Shown: piece by piece, positions 1-7,663 of the stretch
Layout of the letters: every line of letters starts with the position of its first letter
Numbering within the stretch: the first letter of the stretch is position 1
Origin: Crocinitomicaceae bacterium
GTDB taxonomy: Bacteria; Bacteroidota; Bacteroidia; Flavobacteriales_G; Salibacteraceae
Direction: 5' to 3'
Assembly (NCBI GenBank): GCA_002713215.1
Contig: PAVO01000017.1
Location: 1 to 64,000 of the forward strand
Length of the DNA stretch: 64,000 nucleotides
Position numbers and translations under genes: made by a program
Notes under the pieces: model-generated
Database searches by the model: none
Told to the model about the DNA's origin: nothing
Seen by the model: only the letters and a program-made list of their open reading frames with translations

Positions 1-20
1 CTACGGTCAAAAGGAGGACA

Positions 21-37
21 ATCAGCTAGTAGCTGAT
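21..37. repeat. short palindrome, left edge
   Basis: A perfect 8-bp inverted repeat (ATCAGCTA and TAGCTGAT) around a single base. With the hairpin at 57-98 it makes the left edge of the window rich in inverted repeats. The role is unknown; it could belong to a transcript end or an intergenic repeat left of the window. Confidence 0.5.
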
Positions 38-56
38 TGAGCCAGATTGTGCGTTT

Positions 57-98
57 GCCTAGCGGCTTCGCCTTCGCGTAGCTTCAGCGGAGCTAGGC
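57..98. repeat. intergenic inverted repeat / hairpin
   Basis: GCCTAGC (57-63) and GCTAGGC (92-98) are perfect inverted arms around a GC-rich core containing further short inverted pieces (GGCTTCGCC, AGCTTC). It is more GC-rich than its surroundings and resembles dispersed intergenic hairpin repeats. There is no T-run after it, so a classical terminator is less likely. No second copy was found in the window. Confidence 0.45.
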
Positions 99-246
99 TT
101 GAGCGAAAAGGGCATTATAGAGTGTAAGCAAATGAAAAATTAGAAATGAGGTCTCATTTGTCGAATTGATTCGTTTCCCCATTTATCACAATTCAAAACG
201 CTCATTCAAAACCGATTTTATACTTTCACCCTCCAATTCACAATTT

Positions 247-3200
247 ATGATTCGATTCAGTTTAATTCTCGCTATTTTATTTTCTCTATTCTCTGCTTTT
301 TCGCAACAATTGGACATGAAAACCATGAAAGGGTTTCAGCCCCGATCCATTGGTCCTGCCGGTATGAGTGGTAGGGTTACGTCGGTTGATGTTGAGTTAA
401 AGAATAACGATCACATCCTTATTGGAACCGCATCCGGTGGAGTTTGGGAAAGTTTTAGCGGAGGAATTAACTGGAAACCCATATTCGATGATGCTCCTGT
501 ACAATCCGTTGGAGCGGTTGCCCTGGATCAATTAAACCCGGGGGTTATTTGGGTAGGTACCGGTGAAGGAAATCCTCGAAACAGCCACAACAGTGGGAAG
601 GGGATTTACAAGTCGATTGATGGCGGAAAAAACTGGAAATTAATGGGTTTGGAGAATACCAAAACCATTCATCGCATCATTCTAAACCCAAGAAATTCAA
701 ATGAAATTTATGTGGCAATCCTGGGTTCTGCCTGGGGACCAAACAAAGAAAGGGGAGTCTTTAAATCGATGAATGGGGGAGAAACCTGGGAACATATTTT
801 GTCTGTAAACGATACCACCGGCTGTGCCGATTTGGTTATGGACCCTTCAAATCCAAACAAGCTGATTGCCGCCATGTGGCAATACGGAAGAAAGCCCTGG
901 TTTTTTAATTCGGGAGGTAAAGGTTCCGGAATGTATATCACTTTTGATGGAGGTAAAACCTGGGAAAAAAGGACAGAGAAAGATGGTTTACCCAAAGGTA
1001 ACCTGGGAAGAATGGGCCTAACCATTTCCAAAAACAAACCCAACGTGATCTATTCGCTTATTGAGAGTAAGAAAACGGCATTGTACCGAAGCGACGATGG
1101 TGGATTTAAATGGCGAAAGATTAATGATAAAACCATAGGAAACCGCCCCTTCTATTATGCCGATATTTATGTAGACCCGAATAATGAGAACCGGGTTTAT
1201 AATCTTTTTTCTGTAGTAACCAAAAGCGAAGACGGCGGTAAATCATTTCAGACCTTAACACCCTATTTTAAGGTTCACCCCGATCATCATGCGTTTTGGA
1301 TCAATCCTGACAATTCAGATCATATAATCGACGGTAACGATGGTGGCCTGACCATTTCCAAGGATGGGGGTAAGAGCTGGAGGTATGTTACTAATTTACC
1401 CCTGGGCCAGTTCTATCACATCAATATTGATGATGATATGCCCTACAACGTTTATGGGGGATTGCAGGACAATGGAAGTTGGAAGGGGCCAGCCTATTTG
1501 TTCGAACGAGGCGGAATTAGAAACCATCATTGGGAAGAGTTGTTATTCGGTGATGGCTTTGACGTGGTTCCCCAGGCCGGAAACCCCAACAAGGGATACG
1601 CTATGTACCAGGGTGGGAATGTAGCCCAGTACAATTTAGAGAATGGGAGATCAAGTATTGTCAAGCCCATCCACCCGGAGGGAATTGAACTTCGGTTCAA
1701 CTGGAATGCTGGAATAGCTCAGGATCCACACCAGGAATGTGGAGTATATTTTGGTAGTCAATTTGTACATTACAGCGAAGATTGTGGCAACAACTGGCAA
1801 ATTATTTCACCGGACTTAACCACCAACGATACCCTTAAACAAAAACAGGCAAAAAGTGGAGGGTTAACGATTGATGCAACCAAAGCGGAAAATTACACTT
1901 CCATACTTTGCATAGCGCCCAGTCCACATGATGACCAGATAATTTGGGTAGGAACGGATGACGGAAACGTACAGGTAACAAAAGACAAAGGACAATCCTG
2001 GAAAAACCTTTCAGGAAGCATTTCAGGCTTTCCCAAAGGCGCGTGGATTCCTCAAATACAAGTAAGCAAACATTCGGTTGATGAGGTGTACGTTGTGGTA
2101 AATGACTATAGAAGAAATAACTGGGAGCCTTACATTTTCAGGACGATTAATGGAGGAACAACCTGGAGTCGTATTGTTGATGGGAACAAAGTAAAAGGGC
2201 ATGTTTGGAGCATGGTTCAGGATCCGGTAGAGAAAGACCTGCTGTTTTGTGGGACAGACTTCGGACTGTACGTCAGTGTGAATGGTGGTAACGATTGGAC
2301 GCAATGGACGGAAGGGCTTCCATCGGTTCCTGTCTCTGATTTAAAAATTCAGGAAAGGGAGAAAGATCTGGTTATTGGAACCTTTGGACGGGCAGTATAT
2401 ATTCTTGATGACATTACTATACTACGTGAAATAACCCGTGAACAATTGGAATTGTCAAAGGAAGAATTTCAGGTATTTGAACCAAGAGCTTCATATCGAT
2501 CTCCCTGGAAAGTGGCCAAAGGAATTCATTTTACCGGAGATGCTGAATTTAAAGGTAGAAACAGGGGTTCTTCTCCTATGATTACTCTGTATATTTCTCC
2601 TGAATTAATCAAAACAAAAGGAAAGAAGGGTAAGGGGAAACAGGAGGAACAAGCGAAGAAGGATTCGACTAAGTTAAAGGGGCCAAAAGACAAGGTAGAA
2701 TATTTGGTTCTCAACGGGAATAATGACACGGTTCGCTTTGCAAGCTTTAAACCAGATTCCAACATTAATCGGTTTTATTGGAACGAAAGAGAAGACGGAG
2801 TTGATCGGCTTAGGAGAACCCCTCCTAAAAAGAAGAAAGATGATAAATACAAGCCAGCGGGGCTAAATGTACTTCCCGGTCAATACACCATGGTGTTCTT
2901 TTATCAAAAGTTTTCAGATACATGCACCATTGAGATAAAACAAAACCCCAAAACAGCTATACCAGAGTCCGAACTGACCCAGGTTTATGAAAAGAAGAAG
3001 GCACAGCAACAGGAATATCAAAACGTAGTAAAGCAGGTGGACAAATTAAAAGCAATAAAAAAATCGATTGGGGAGATCAATGGAATGCTGAAGTTCTTAC
3101 CCGATAGCCTTGCCGATAGTTTGCGGAAAGATGGTAAAGCCATTAACGACACCATTAACGTTTTGCTCGATGAGTTTTTCCTTCCTGAAGGATTCAAGGG

Positions 3201-3438
3201 CTACGACCACGTAAGTGTAAAACTATCGAATCGCATTGGCCGAATTTATGGTTATCTGAATTCGGAGAATGCGCTGGAAAGTGGAACACTCGACCTTGCG
3301 GTTAAGGATTTTAACAGATACTACGAACCAGTTAATGCCAGGATGGAAAACCTGTTTACCGGTCCCTGGGAAGATTACCAAAGGCAAGTGGAATCCTTGC
3401 AGTTTGAATATTTCAAGGCGTTTAGAGAATTGGAATAG
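247..3438 (+). CDS. exported BNR/VPS10-like beta-propeller protein
   Basis: A large exported protein of the WD40/YVTN/BNR-like (sortilin/VPS10-type) propeller group. The ATG at 247 starts a signal peptide (hydrophobic stretch, then SAFSQ|Q). The frame stays open to a TTG at 166, but that would bury the signal peptide behind 27 polar residues. At least eight Asp-box-like motifs (S-x-D/N-GG-x-x-W) lie between about residues 80 and 740, as expected for stacked propeller blades. The last 250 residues are Lys/Glu-rich and probably coiled-coil, and there is no T9SS sorting domain. These proteins are often auto-annotated as glycosyl hydrolases, but no catalytic residues could be assigned. The last codons reappear, decayed, at 4444-4503. 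Substrate unknown. Confidence 0.85.
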   Translation: MIRFSLILAILFSLFSAFSQQLDMKTMKGFQPRSIGPAGMSGRVTSVDVELKNNDHILIGTASGGVWESFSGGINWKPIFDDAPVQSVGAVALDQLNPGVIWVGTGEGNPRNSHNSGKGIYKSIDGGKNWKLMGLENTKTIHRIILNPRNSNEIYVAILGSAWGPNKERGVFKSMNGGETWEHILSVNDTTGCADLVMDPSNPNKLIAAMWQYGRKPWFFNSGGKGSGMYITFDGGKTWEKRTEKDGLPKGNLGRMGLTISKNKPNVIYSLIESKKTALYRSDDGGFKWRKINDKTIGNRPFYYADIYVDPNNENRVYNLFSVVTKSEDGGKSFQTLTPYFKVHPDHHAFWINPDNSDHIIDGNDGGLTISKDGGKSWRYVTNLPLGQFYHINIDDDMPYNVYGGLQDNGSWKGPAYLFERGGIRNHHWEELLFGDGFDVVPQAGNPNKGYAMYQGGNVAQYNLENGRSSIVKPIHPEGIELRFNWNAGIAQDPHQECGVYFGSQFVHYSEDCGNNWQIISPDLTTNDTLKQKQAKSGGLTIDATKAENYTSILCIAPSPHDDQIIWVGTDDGNVQVTKDKGQSWKNLSGSISGFPKGAWIPQIQVSKHSVDEVYVVVNDYRRNNWEPYIFRTINGGTTWSRIVDGNKVKGHVWSMVQDPVEKDLLFCGTDFGLYVSVNGGNDWTQWTEGLPSVPVSDLKIQEREKDLVIGTFGRAVYILDDITILREITREQLELSKEEFQVFEPRASYRSPWKVAKGIHFTGDAEFKGRNRGSSPMITLYISPELIKTKGKKGKGKQEEQAKKDSTKLKGPKDKVEYLVLNGNNDTVRFASFKPDSNINRFYWNEREDGVDRLRRTPPKKKKDDKYKPAGLNVLPGQYTMVFFYQKFSDTCTIEIKQNPKTAIPESELTQVYEKKKAQQQEYQNVVKQVDKLKAIKKSIGEINGMLKFLPDSLADSLRKDGKAINDTINVLLDEFFLPEGFKGYDHVSVKLSNRIGRIYGYLNSENALESGTLDLAVKDFNRYYEPVNARMENLFTGPWEDYQRQVESLQFEYFKAFRELE

Positions 3439-3492
3439 TCCATACTTTTCTATAAAGTAGGTTACCCTAAAAAATAAGTTACATAAAAATAG

Positions 3493-3503
3493 TTACCATG
3501 TAA
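3493..3503. promoter_or_regulatory. candidate MarR operator upstream of marR 1
   Basis: TTACCATGTAA, a near-palindrome (TTAC-n-ATGTAA) 13 bp upstream of the -7 element of the first marR gene. A related GTTACATAA lies at 3478-3486, and a perfect TTACATGTAA sits before the next gene at 4011-4020. The same short sequence on both sides of a MarR gene is the usual picture of autoregulation. This is an inference from spacing and symmetry. Confidence 0.5.
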
Positions 3504-3515
3504 AATAAATTATTT

Positions 3516-3523
3516 TATATTTG
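3516..3523 (+). promoter_or_regulatory. promoter -7 element of marR 1
   Basis: TATATTTG is a perfect match to the Bacteroidota -7 consensus TAnnTTTG. It overlaps the TTG at 3521 that would give the longest reading frame, so the real start must be downstream, at ATG 3539. The implied leader is only about 10 nt. Confidence 0.6.
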
Positions 3524-3538
3524 CCTGCTCAAAACAAA

Positions 3539-3991
3539 ATGGTGGGTAAAATTGACTCGGAAATAAAATCAAAATTTGTAAACGATCAGCATCGTTTCGT
3601 AACCAACCTGGTATTCACTGCCAACTGGGTTAATAATTACTTTGTTGATCACATTAAGCCTTTTGGTATATCCCCTCAGCAGTTTAATATTCTTCGGATT
3701 CTGAAAGCTTCGGGAGACTGGATTCCCATGTCTGATGTCAAGGACGGACTATTGGATAAGGCACCTAATGCCACTCGCCTCGCGGATAAGCTGCTGAGTA
3801 AGAAGTTGATCGATCGAAATAGAAGTGATTTGGATAGAAGAAAGGTTTATGTACGAATAACCAAGAAGGGCTTAGAATTAATGGAAGAGATTAATAAAAA
3901 AGAGAGCCTTATTCAAGAAGCATTGGATACACGGATAACGGCAAAAGATGCCAAATACGTAAGCGAGGTATTGGACAAATTTAGAGGGTAA
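3539..3991 (+). CDS. MarR-family transcriptional regulator (copy 1)
   Basis: A winged-helix regulator of the MarR/SlyA group, about 150 residues, the normal family length. The DNA-binding region is visible: GISPQQFNILRIL, then a helix-turn-helix and a wing ending DRRKVYVRITKKGLELM. It contains no cysteine, so a thiol-oxidation switch like OhrR is unlikely. The ATG at 3539 is chosen because the -7 promoter box covers the upstream TTG. It is followed after 68 bp by a DoxX-like membrane protein, and both genes carry TTAC/GTAA palindromes. A homologous regulator-DoxX pair lies at 32556-33439. The ligand is unknown; its likely role is repression of itself and the DoxX gene. Confidence 0.85.
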   Translation: MVGKIDSEIKSKFVNDQHRFVTNLVFTANWVNNYFVDHIKPFGISPQQFNILRILKASGDWIPMSDVKDGLLDKAPNATRLADKLLSKKLIDRNRSDLDRRKVYVRITKKGLELMEEINKKESLIQEALDTRITAKDAKYVSEVLDKFRG

Positions 3992-4010
3992 AAAAATTTG
4001 TCACAAAATA

Positions 4011-4020
4011 TTACATGTAA
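4011..4020. promoter_or_regulatory. candidate MarR operator upstream of doxX-like gene 1
   Basis: TTACATGTAA is a perfect 10-bp palindrome between marR and the DoxX-like gene. A half-site-like AAGTAAAATAA follows at 4030-4040. It resembles the near-palindrome at 3493-3503, so both promoters could be bound by the same regulator. Confidence 0.5.
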
Positions 4021-4047
4021 AATAATAACAAGTAAAATAAACAATTA

Positions 4048-4055
4048 TAAATTTG
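4048..4055 (+). promoter_or_regulatory. promoter -7 element, probably leaderless transcript
   Basis: TAAATTTG matches TAnnTTTG exactly and is followed by only AATT before the ATG at 4060. Transcription would begin at or beside the start codon, giving a leaderless mRNA. The ccoG promoter (40845-40852, minus strand) has the same TAnnTTTGAATTATG layout. Confidence 0.5.
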
Positions 4056-4059
4056 AATT

Positions 4060-4437
4060 ATGAATAAGAAAAACAAAATCATTTATTACGCGGTTACCGG
4101 TCTGTTTTCTGCACATATGCTAATGACAGTAGGCATGTATATTTTTAGAACTGAAATGGTAGCTGAAGTTTTTTCTACTTTAGGTGTGTCTGCATCAGTA
4201 ATATATCCTTTGGCTGCTGCGAAGGTTCTGGGCATAATTGCCATTTTGACCAATAAATCACAATTACTTAAGGAAATGGCTTATGCAGGGTTTGCCCTGG
4301 ATTTCATCCTGGCTTCGGGAGCACATTTCATAGCCGGAGACGGGAGCGGGTTCTATCCATTAGTAGCTCTTGTTATAATGGGAATTTCCTATATCTATCA
4401 TAGGAAGTTATTCGTTACGGCGGAAAAAGTCGGATGA
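4060..4437 (+). CDS. DoxX-like membrane protein (copy 1)
   Basis: A small integral membrane protein of the DoxX-like family, 125 residues with four predicted membrane helices (about 8-28, 46-63, 70-88 and 95-112). DoxX-type proteins often accompany MarR regulators and redox-stress genes, but their biochemical activity is poorly defined. It follows the marR gene on the same strand, with its own palindrome and -7 box. It is the shorter of two such cassettes in the window; the other also has a YceI gene. Family assignment is fairly secure, function is not. Confidence 0.75.
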   Translation: MNKKNKIIYYAVTGLFSAHMLMTVGMYIFRTEMVAEVFSTLGVSASVIYPLAAAKVLGIIAILTNKSQLLKEMAYAGFALDFILASGAHFIAGDGSGFYPLVALVIMGISYIYHRKLFVTAEKVG

Positions 4438-4442
4438 CAAAT

Positions 4443-4531
4443 ACGAACCAGGCAGAAACCTTTGCAATTTGAATATTTTAGGGCATTTAAGAAGTTGGAA
4501 TAATTAAGTGCCGATGGCTTGCCTGGTTCGT
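4443..4531. repeat. 12-bp inverted repeat pair around a pseudogene scrap
   Basis: ACGAACCAGGCA (4443-4454) and TGCCTGGTTCGT (4520-4531) are perfect inverted copies flanking the decayed gene tail. They could form a long-loop hairpin acting as a 3' end for the DoxX transcript, or be traces of the rearrangement that left the fragment. No target-site duplication or transposase is visible. Confidence 0.5.
4444..4503 (+). pseudogene. decayed 3' tail of a BNR-propeller gene paralogue
   Basis: Read in frame from 4444, this stretch encodes R-T-R-Q-K-P followed by LQFEYFRAFKKLE and a stop. The intact propeller gene ends RQVES-LQFEYFKAFRELE and a stop at 3438. The match covers the last 17-18 codons including the stop position, with only a few conservative changes and one codon gap. 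It begins 6 nt after the stop of the DoxX-like gene and has no upstream coding sequence. It is a relic of a second copy of the gene now at 247-3438, either replaced by the marR-doxX cassette or lost by deletion. Confidence 0.8.
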
Positions 4532-4650
4532 GTAATAGCTACGGTTGTAGTACAATAGCGAATACCTTATTAATTGATTAATCACATATACCTGAATGTA
4601 TTACTTTCGCCAAAACATGTTGAAATCATGAAAAATTTATTAGTTGCACG

Positions 4651-5220
4651 TTGGCAGTTGTTGCCATTCCATTGTTCTCTTTTGCACCAGGAGAAAAGAC
4701 CAGAAAATTAAGTGGGAATACAAATTTCCTAAAAGAAAAAGTTTCAATTTTTGTCGAGTTCGATTATTCGAAAACTTCTGTCGATGGATTAGATTCTGAA
4801 GTTGATTACATTGAGTATAAGATGAAAAATGAAGAATCGCAGGAGGAAGCTGATAAATGGAAAAATGCTTGGGAAAATGATAAAAAGAGTTTCGTGGAGT
4901 ACTTCGGAAATACCATTTCAGGTAAAACAAAAAAGTATCCGGCAACATTTAACATTGACAATCTCGAGGCTGATTATAAACTGATTGTTCAACCTGTTCA
5001 TATTGGTACAGGCACCCCGGTAAAATCGTCTTCTTTTGAATGTAAATTCATTTTTATTAATAGCAAGACCAAGGAAGAAGAGGCTGTAATTTATTGCCCT
5101 AAAACTTCTGGTTCTCAGGCAGGACCAATGAGTAGCTCTATGGCAGGTCGTGTTAATCTTGCAATGTTATACACGATTAACAATTTCTCTAAGTATTATA
5201 AGGGATTAATGAAGTCGTGA
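4651..5220 (+). CDS. unknown exported protein, signal peptide apparently frameshifted
   Basis: I do not recognise this protein. The long frame begins at TTG 4651 with a hydrophobic segment (LAVVAIPLFSFA) followed by about 175 mostly charged residues. An ATG at 4628 in another frame encodes MKNLLVA, a typical signal-peptide beginning. Joining the two frames near 4648-4651 gives an ordinary signal peptide, so one base seems to be missing there. The result is either a frameshifted gene, a sequencing error, or a start at TTG with a shortened signal. The stop overlaps the GTG start of the next gene by 4 nt, so the two are translated together. Confidence 0.6.
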   Translation: MAVVAIPLFSFAPGEKTRKLSGNTNFLKEKVSIFVEFDYSKTSVDGLDSEVDYIEYKMKNEESQEEADKWKNAWENDKKSFVEYFGNTISGKTKKYPATFNIDNLEADYKLIVQPVHIGTGTPVKSSSFECKFIFINSKTKEEEAVIYCPKTSGSQAGPMSSSMAGRVNLAMLYTINNFSKYYKGLMKS

Positions 5221-5879
5221 GAACGGTTGTAAGTCTTACACTAGCAAGCCTTATTCTTATTTCATTTAAGCCAATTGGTACAAGTTCCGTATTGGCGAAG
5301 GATGGAGAAGTTAAGGCTTTATCTGCAAAAAAAGTTACATTTTTAGGGGTTAATTTTTCCAAGTTTAAGTTGGTAAACCAAATGGGCTTTATTGACAAAA
5401 ACGGAAGAACCAAATGCAAAGCGCTAAGCTTTAAGTATTTTGAAAGTTGGAATGATGTTTTTTTAACAGAGTCCGGGAAATCCAATATGAATAATTTGCT
5501 TAGGGTTGAAAAAGCAAAAGTTTCCCTGAAAAAATCCCTGGAATTAAATACTGAAATTGATACCGAAGGCTGTTTAATTGAGGATGGTCAGTACTCGATT
5601 AGTAAAAGCGATATTCAGGATGTTGTTGATGACTATGACCTGGAATTAGAAGGGATCTCAGTGCTTATGGTGGCAGAGAGTATTAGTAAAAAGCTTGAGT
5701 ATGGTGTTTACTATATAGTCTATTTCGATTCAGAAAGAAACATATTGTATAGTAGAAAATATCAGGGCGAACCTTCAGGCGGTGGTTTTGATAATTACTG
5801 GGTGAATACAATTTTTGATTCCCTGGAAAAACATGCTAAAAGCGTTAAAAAAGAACGTAAATCATTGGGCATAGATTGA
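5217..5879 (+). CDS. unknown exported protein
   Basis: This protein is not recognised. It starts with GTG at 5217, overlapping the previous stop (GTGA), and has a signal peptide (MRTVVSLTLASLILISF). The mature part of about 190 residues is mixed alpha/beta with no cysteine cluster or repeat. It shares size class and context with the preceding exported protein and is probably its operon partner. No enzyme motif could be identified. Confidence 0.6.
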   Translation: MRTVVSLTLASLILISFKPIGTSSVLAKDGEVKALSAKKVTFLGVNFSKFKLVNQMGFIDKNGRTKCKALSFKYFESWNDVFLTESGKSNMNNLLRVEKAKVSLKKSLELNTEIDTEGCLIEDGQYSISKSDIQDVVDDYDLELEGISVLMVAESISKKLEYGVYYIVYFDSERNILYSRKYQGEPSGGGFDNYWVNTIFDSLEKHAKSVKKERKSLGID

Positions 5880-5989
5880 TGCTTCTAATACAGCGTAAAC
5901 CTATTTTTTATTCCTTTCTATTCAAGTGGAATAGTTCCAGGCACTTGTAAGTTGATTTGTCTGTTACGGGTTATGGCGGGATAGTTTTG

Positions 5990-6017
5990 TTGAAAGTTAT
6001 AAATAGTTGTACATTTA
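5990..6017 (+). promoter_or_regulatory. promoter of the HYC_CC_PP gene
   Basis: TTG (5990-5992), a 17-bp spacer, then TACATTTA (6010-6017). This matches the Bacteroidota -33/-7 pattern TTG-N17-23-TAnnTTTG with one mismatch in the last base. The ATG lies 26 nt further on. Confidence 0.45.
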
Positions 6018-6042
6018 ACGCGTTGAATTTCAATACTAATTC

Positions 6043-6471
6043 ATGATCAAAACTATGCTTCTAAAATCACTGGCCGTTATTGTTTCCGTGTTGACCATAG
6101 TGGCATCTGTTGATTGGTCGATCAATGCTCATTTTTGTGGTGATCAATTGATTAACTTGGCTTTTATTGGTGAAGCCGAAGGTTGTGGAATGGATGAAGC
6201 CAGATCAACCTGTGAACCCAATCCTCTTACGGAATCCTATAAGGGGATTTGTTGCTCCAATAGAGATATCGTCTTTACACCCGAAGATGTTCTATCTCAA
6301 CTAACTGCTAAAAAAGGGCTTAAGAAGAACCAAAATACAGTTGAACTGTTTGACCATTCATTACCCTTAGTTGGATTACTGAAAACAACCAAAACCTTGT
6401 GTTGGGGAAATTCTTCACCCCCTTGGTTTTTCAAGGACCTCTTTATTCTTCACAAGGTTTTTAGACTATAG
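6043..6471 (+). CDS. HYC_CC_PP family protein
   Basis: A small exported or membrane-anchored protein of 142 residues. It carries the signature of the Bacteroidota HYC_CC_PP family: an N-terminal hydrophobic segment, HFC near residue 35, a CC pair (GICCSN) near residue 70, and a late PP (SSPPW). The conserved His and Cys residues suggest metal binding. The family's role is not established, though members are often found near copper or metal genes. ATG 6043 and ATG 6055 both leave the hydrophobic segment intact. It stands 171 bp upstream of the MbnP/multicopper operon on the same strand, which fits a copper connection. That link is inference. Confidence 0.7.
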   Translation: MIKTMLLKSLAVIVSVLTIVASVDWSINAHFCGDQLINLAFIGEAEGCGMDEARSTCEPNPLTESYKGICCSNRDIVFTPEDVLSQLTAKKGLKKNQNTVELFDHSLPLVGLLKTTKTLCWGNSSPPWFFKDLFILHKVFRL

Positions 6472-6642
6472 ATTACAGTTTTCATTAAAAAACACTTCAT
6501 GATTCAGGTTGATATTTCTATAACCGAATCATAACTCCTAACTATTTATTAAGATTTTAATTTCCTAAGAATCCAAATTAAAAGCGTGCAGGTCTTTGAG
6601 TTGAGCAAAAGTTTTATTAATGCAGTATATAAAAATATAAGT

Positions 6643-7659
6643 ATGAAAAAATATTTAATCCTATTGATAACATTATCGTTTGTTACTACCACAATTCAGG
6701 CGCAGGTTGATGTTAAGTTAAGAATCAATCATAAATCAGGAAGTCAGGATTTTAAATTTAACGATGTTGTTACAGCAAAAGACGGGTACAACATTAGGTT
6801 TACGCGGCTTCAATATTATATTTCAAAAATTAAATTAATTCATGATAACGGAAAAGAAACTGTTCTGGAGGACGTTTACCTATTGGAAAATGCTGGTATG
6901 AAACTGACTCATGATCTAGGGAATTTCGATATTAAGTATTTGGAGGGCATTAAGTTTAGTATCGGCGTGGACAATGGCCCAAACCCAAACCCCAATGATC
7001 CTTCAAACAACACAACCAATCACGCAGATCCAAATCTATGGCCTAATAGCCACGCTCTCGCATTAAAAAGTCCGAGAATGCACTGGGGATGGTCTGCAGG
7101 GTATCGATTTGTTTGCATGGAAGGGTTTTCAGGACCTTCTACGAATTTTTCGTGTGAAATGCATGCACTAGGAGATGCCAATTATCATGAAGTTGACCTG
7201 GTGGCTGGAGCAGAAATCATTAACAACGAAATGGTAATCGAAATTAATGCCGACTACTTGGAATCATTGTACAATGTTAATATGTCAAGTGGTTTTTACT
7301 TGCATAGTGTAGGGGGCAAGGCAGTAACATTTTTGAAGAACTTTCAACAACGAGTGTTCAGCGCTTCAATGGAACCCATTAAGAATACTACCGGTGTAGG
7401 AAGCATAAAAGGACACGATTATCAAATGAAATTCCAACCAAACCCTTCAGACGGTCCCATTAAGGTGACTTTCAAACCGAAAGGCAATAGCACCTATTTG
7501 TTTCAGGTATTTAACCTTCAGGGTAAGTTGATAGAAAAGTATGAACTGAACGGTTCAAATGCTTTTGAGATTGAAGGACTATCTGTAGGAATTTACCATG
7601 GAGTCTTATTGGAAAATAATGAGGCTATTGATATTCAAAAAATGGTAATCATAAGGTAG
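6643..7659 (+). CDS. mbnP: MbnP family copper protein with T9SS sorting domain
   Basis: A 338-residue exported protein. Start ATG 6643 gives a clean signal peptide ending IQAQ; upstream codons in frame are not signal-like. Residues 21-245 match the MbnP family: the LQYYISKIKL strand near 56-65 and the conserved MHWGWSAGYRFV at 146-157. Residues from about 264 form a T9SS C-terminal domain (FQPNPSDGPIKV ... LSVGIYHG). In methanotrophs MbnP binds copper and is oxidised on tryptophan to kynurenine by the di-heme partner MbnH. Trp133, Trp148 and Trp150 are candidates here. The MbnH-like gene follows after 4 nt. The T9SS tail implies surface display, unlike periplasmic methanotroph MbnP. Confidence 0.85.
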   Translation: MKKYLILLITLSFVTTTIQAQVDVKLRINHKSGSQDFKFNDVVTAKDGYNIRFTRLQYYISKIKLIHDNGKETVLEDVYLLENAGMKLTHDLGNFDIKYLEGIKFSIGVDNGPNPNPNDPSNNTTNHADPNLWPNSHALALKSPRMHWGWSAGYRFVCMEGFSGPSTNFSCEMHALGDANYHEVDLVAGAEIINNEMVIEINADYLESLYNVNMSSGFYLHSVGGKAVTFLKNFQQRVFSASMEPIKNTTGVGSIKGHDYQMKFQPNPSDGPIKVTFKPKGNSTYLFQVFNLQGKLIEKYELNGSNAFEIEGLSVGIYHGVLLENNEAIDIQKMVIIR

Positions 7660-7663
7660 ACAA

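Noticed and set aside
247-3438. Glycoside hydrolase
   Set aside because: The Asp-box propeller alone does not make a sialidase-type enzyme, and no catalytic Arg triad or Tyr/Glu pair could be identified.
4443-4531. Small insertion sequence or MITE
   Set aside because: The 12-bp inverted repeats are real, but there is no target-site duplication, no second copy in the window and no transposase.
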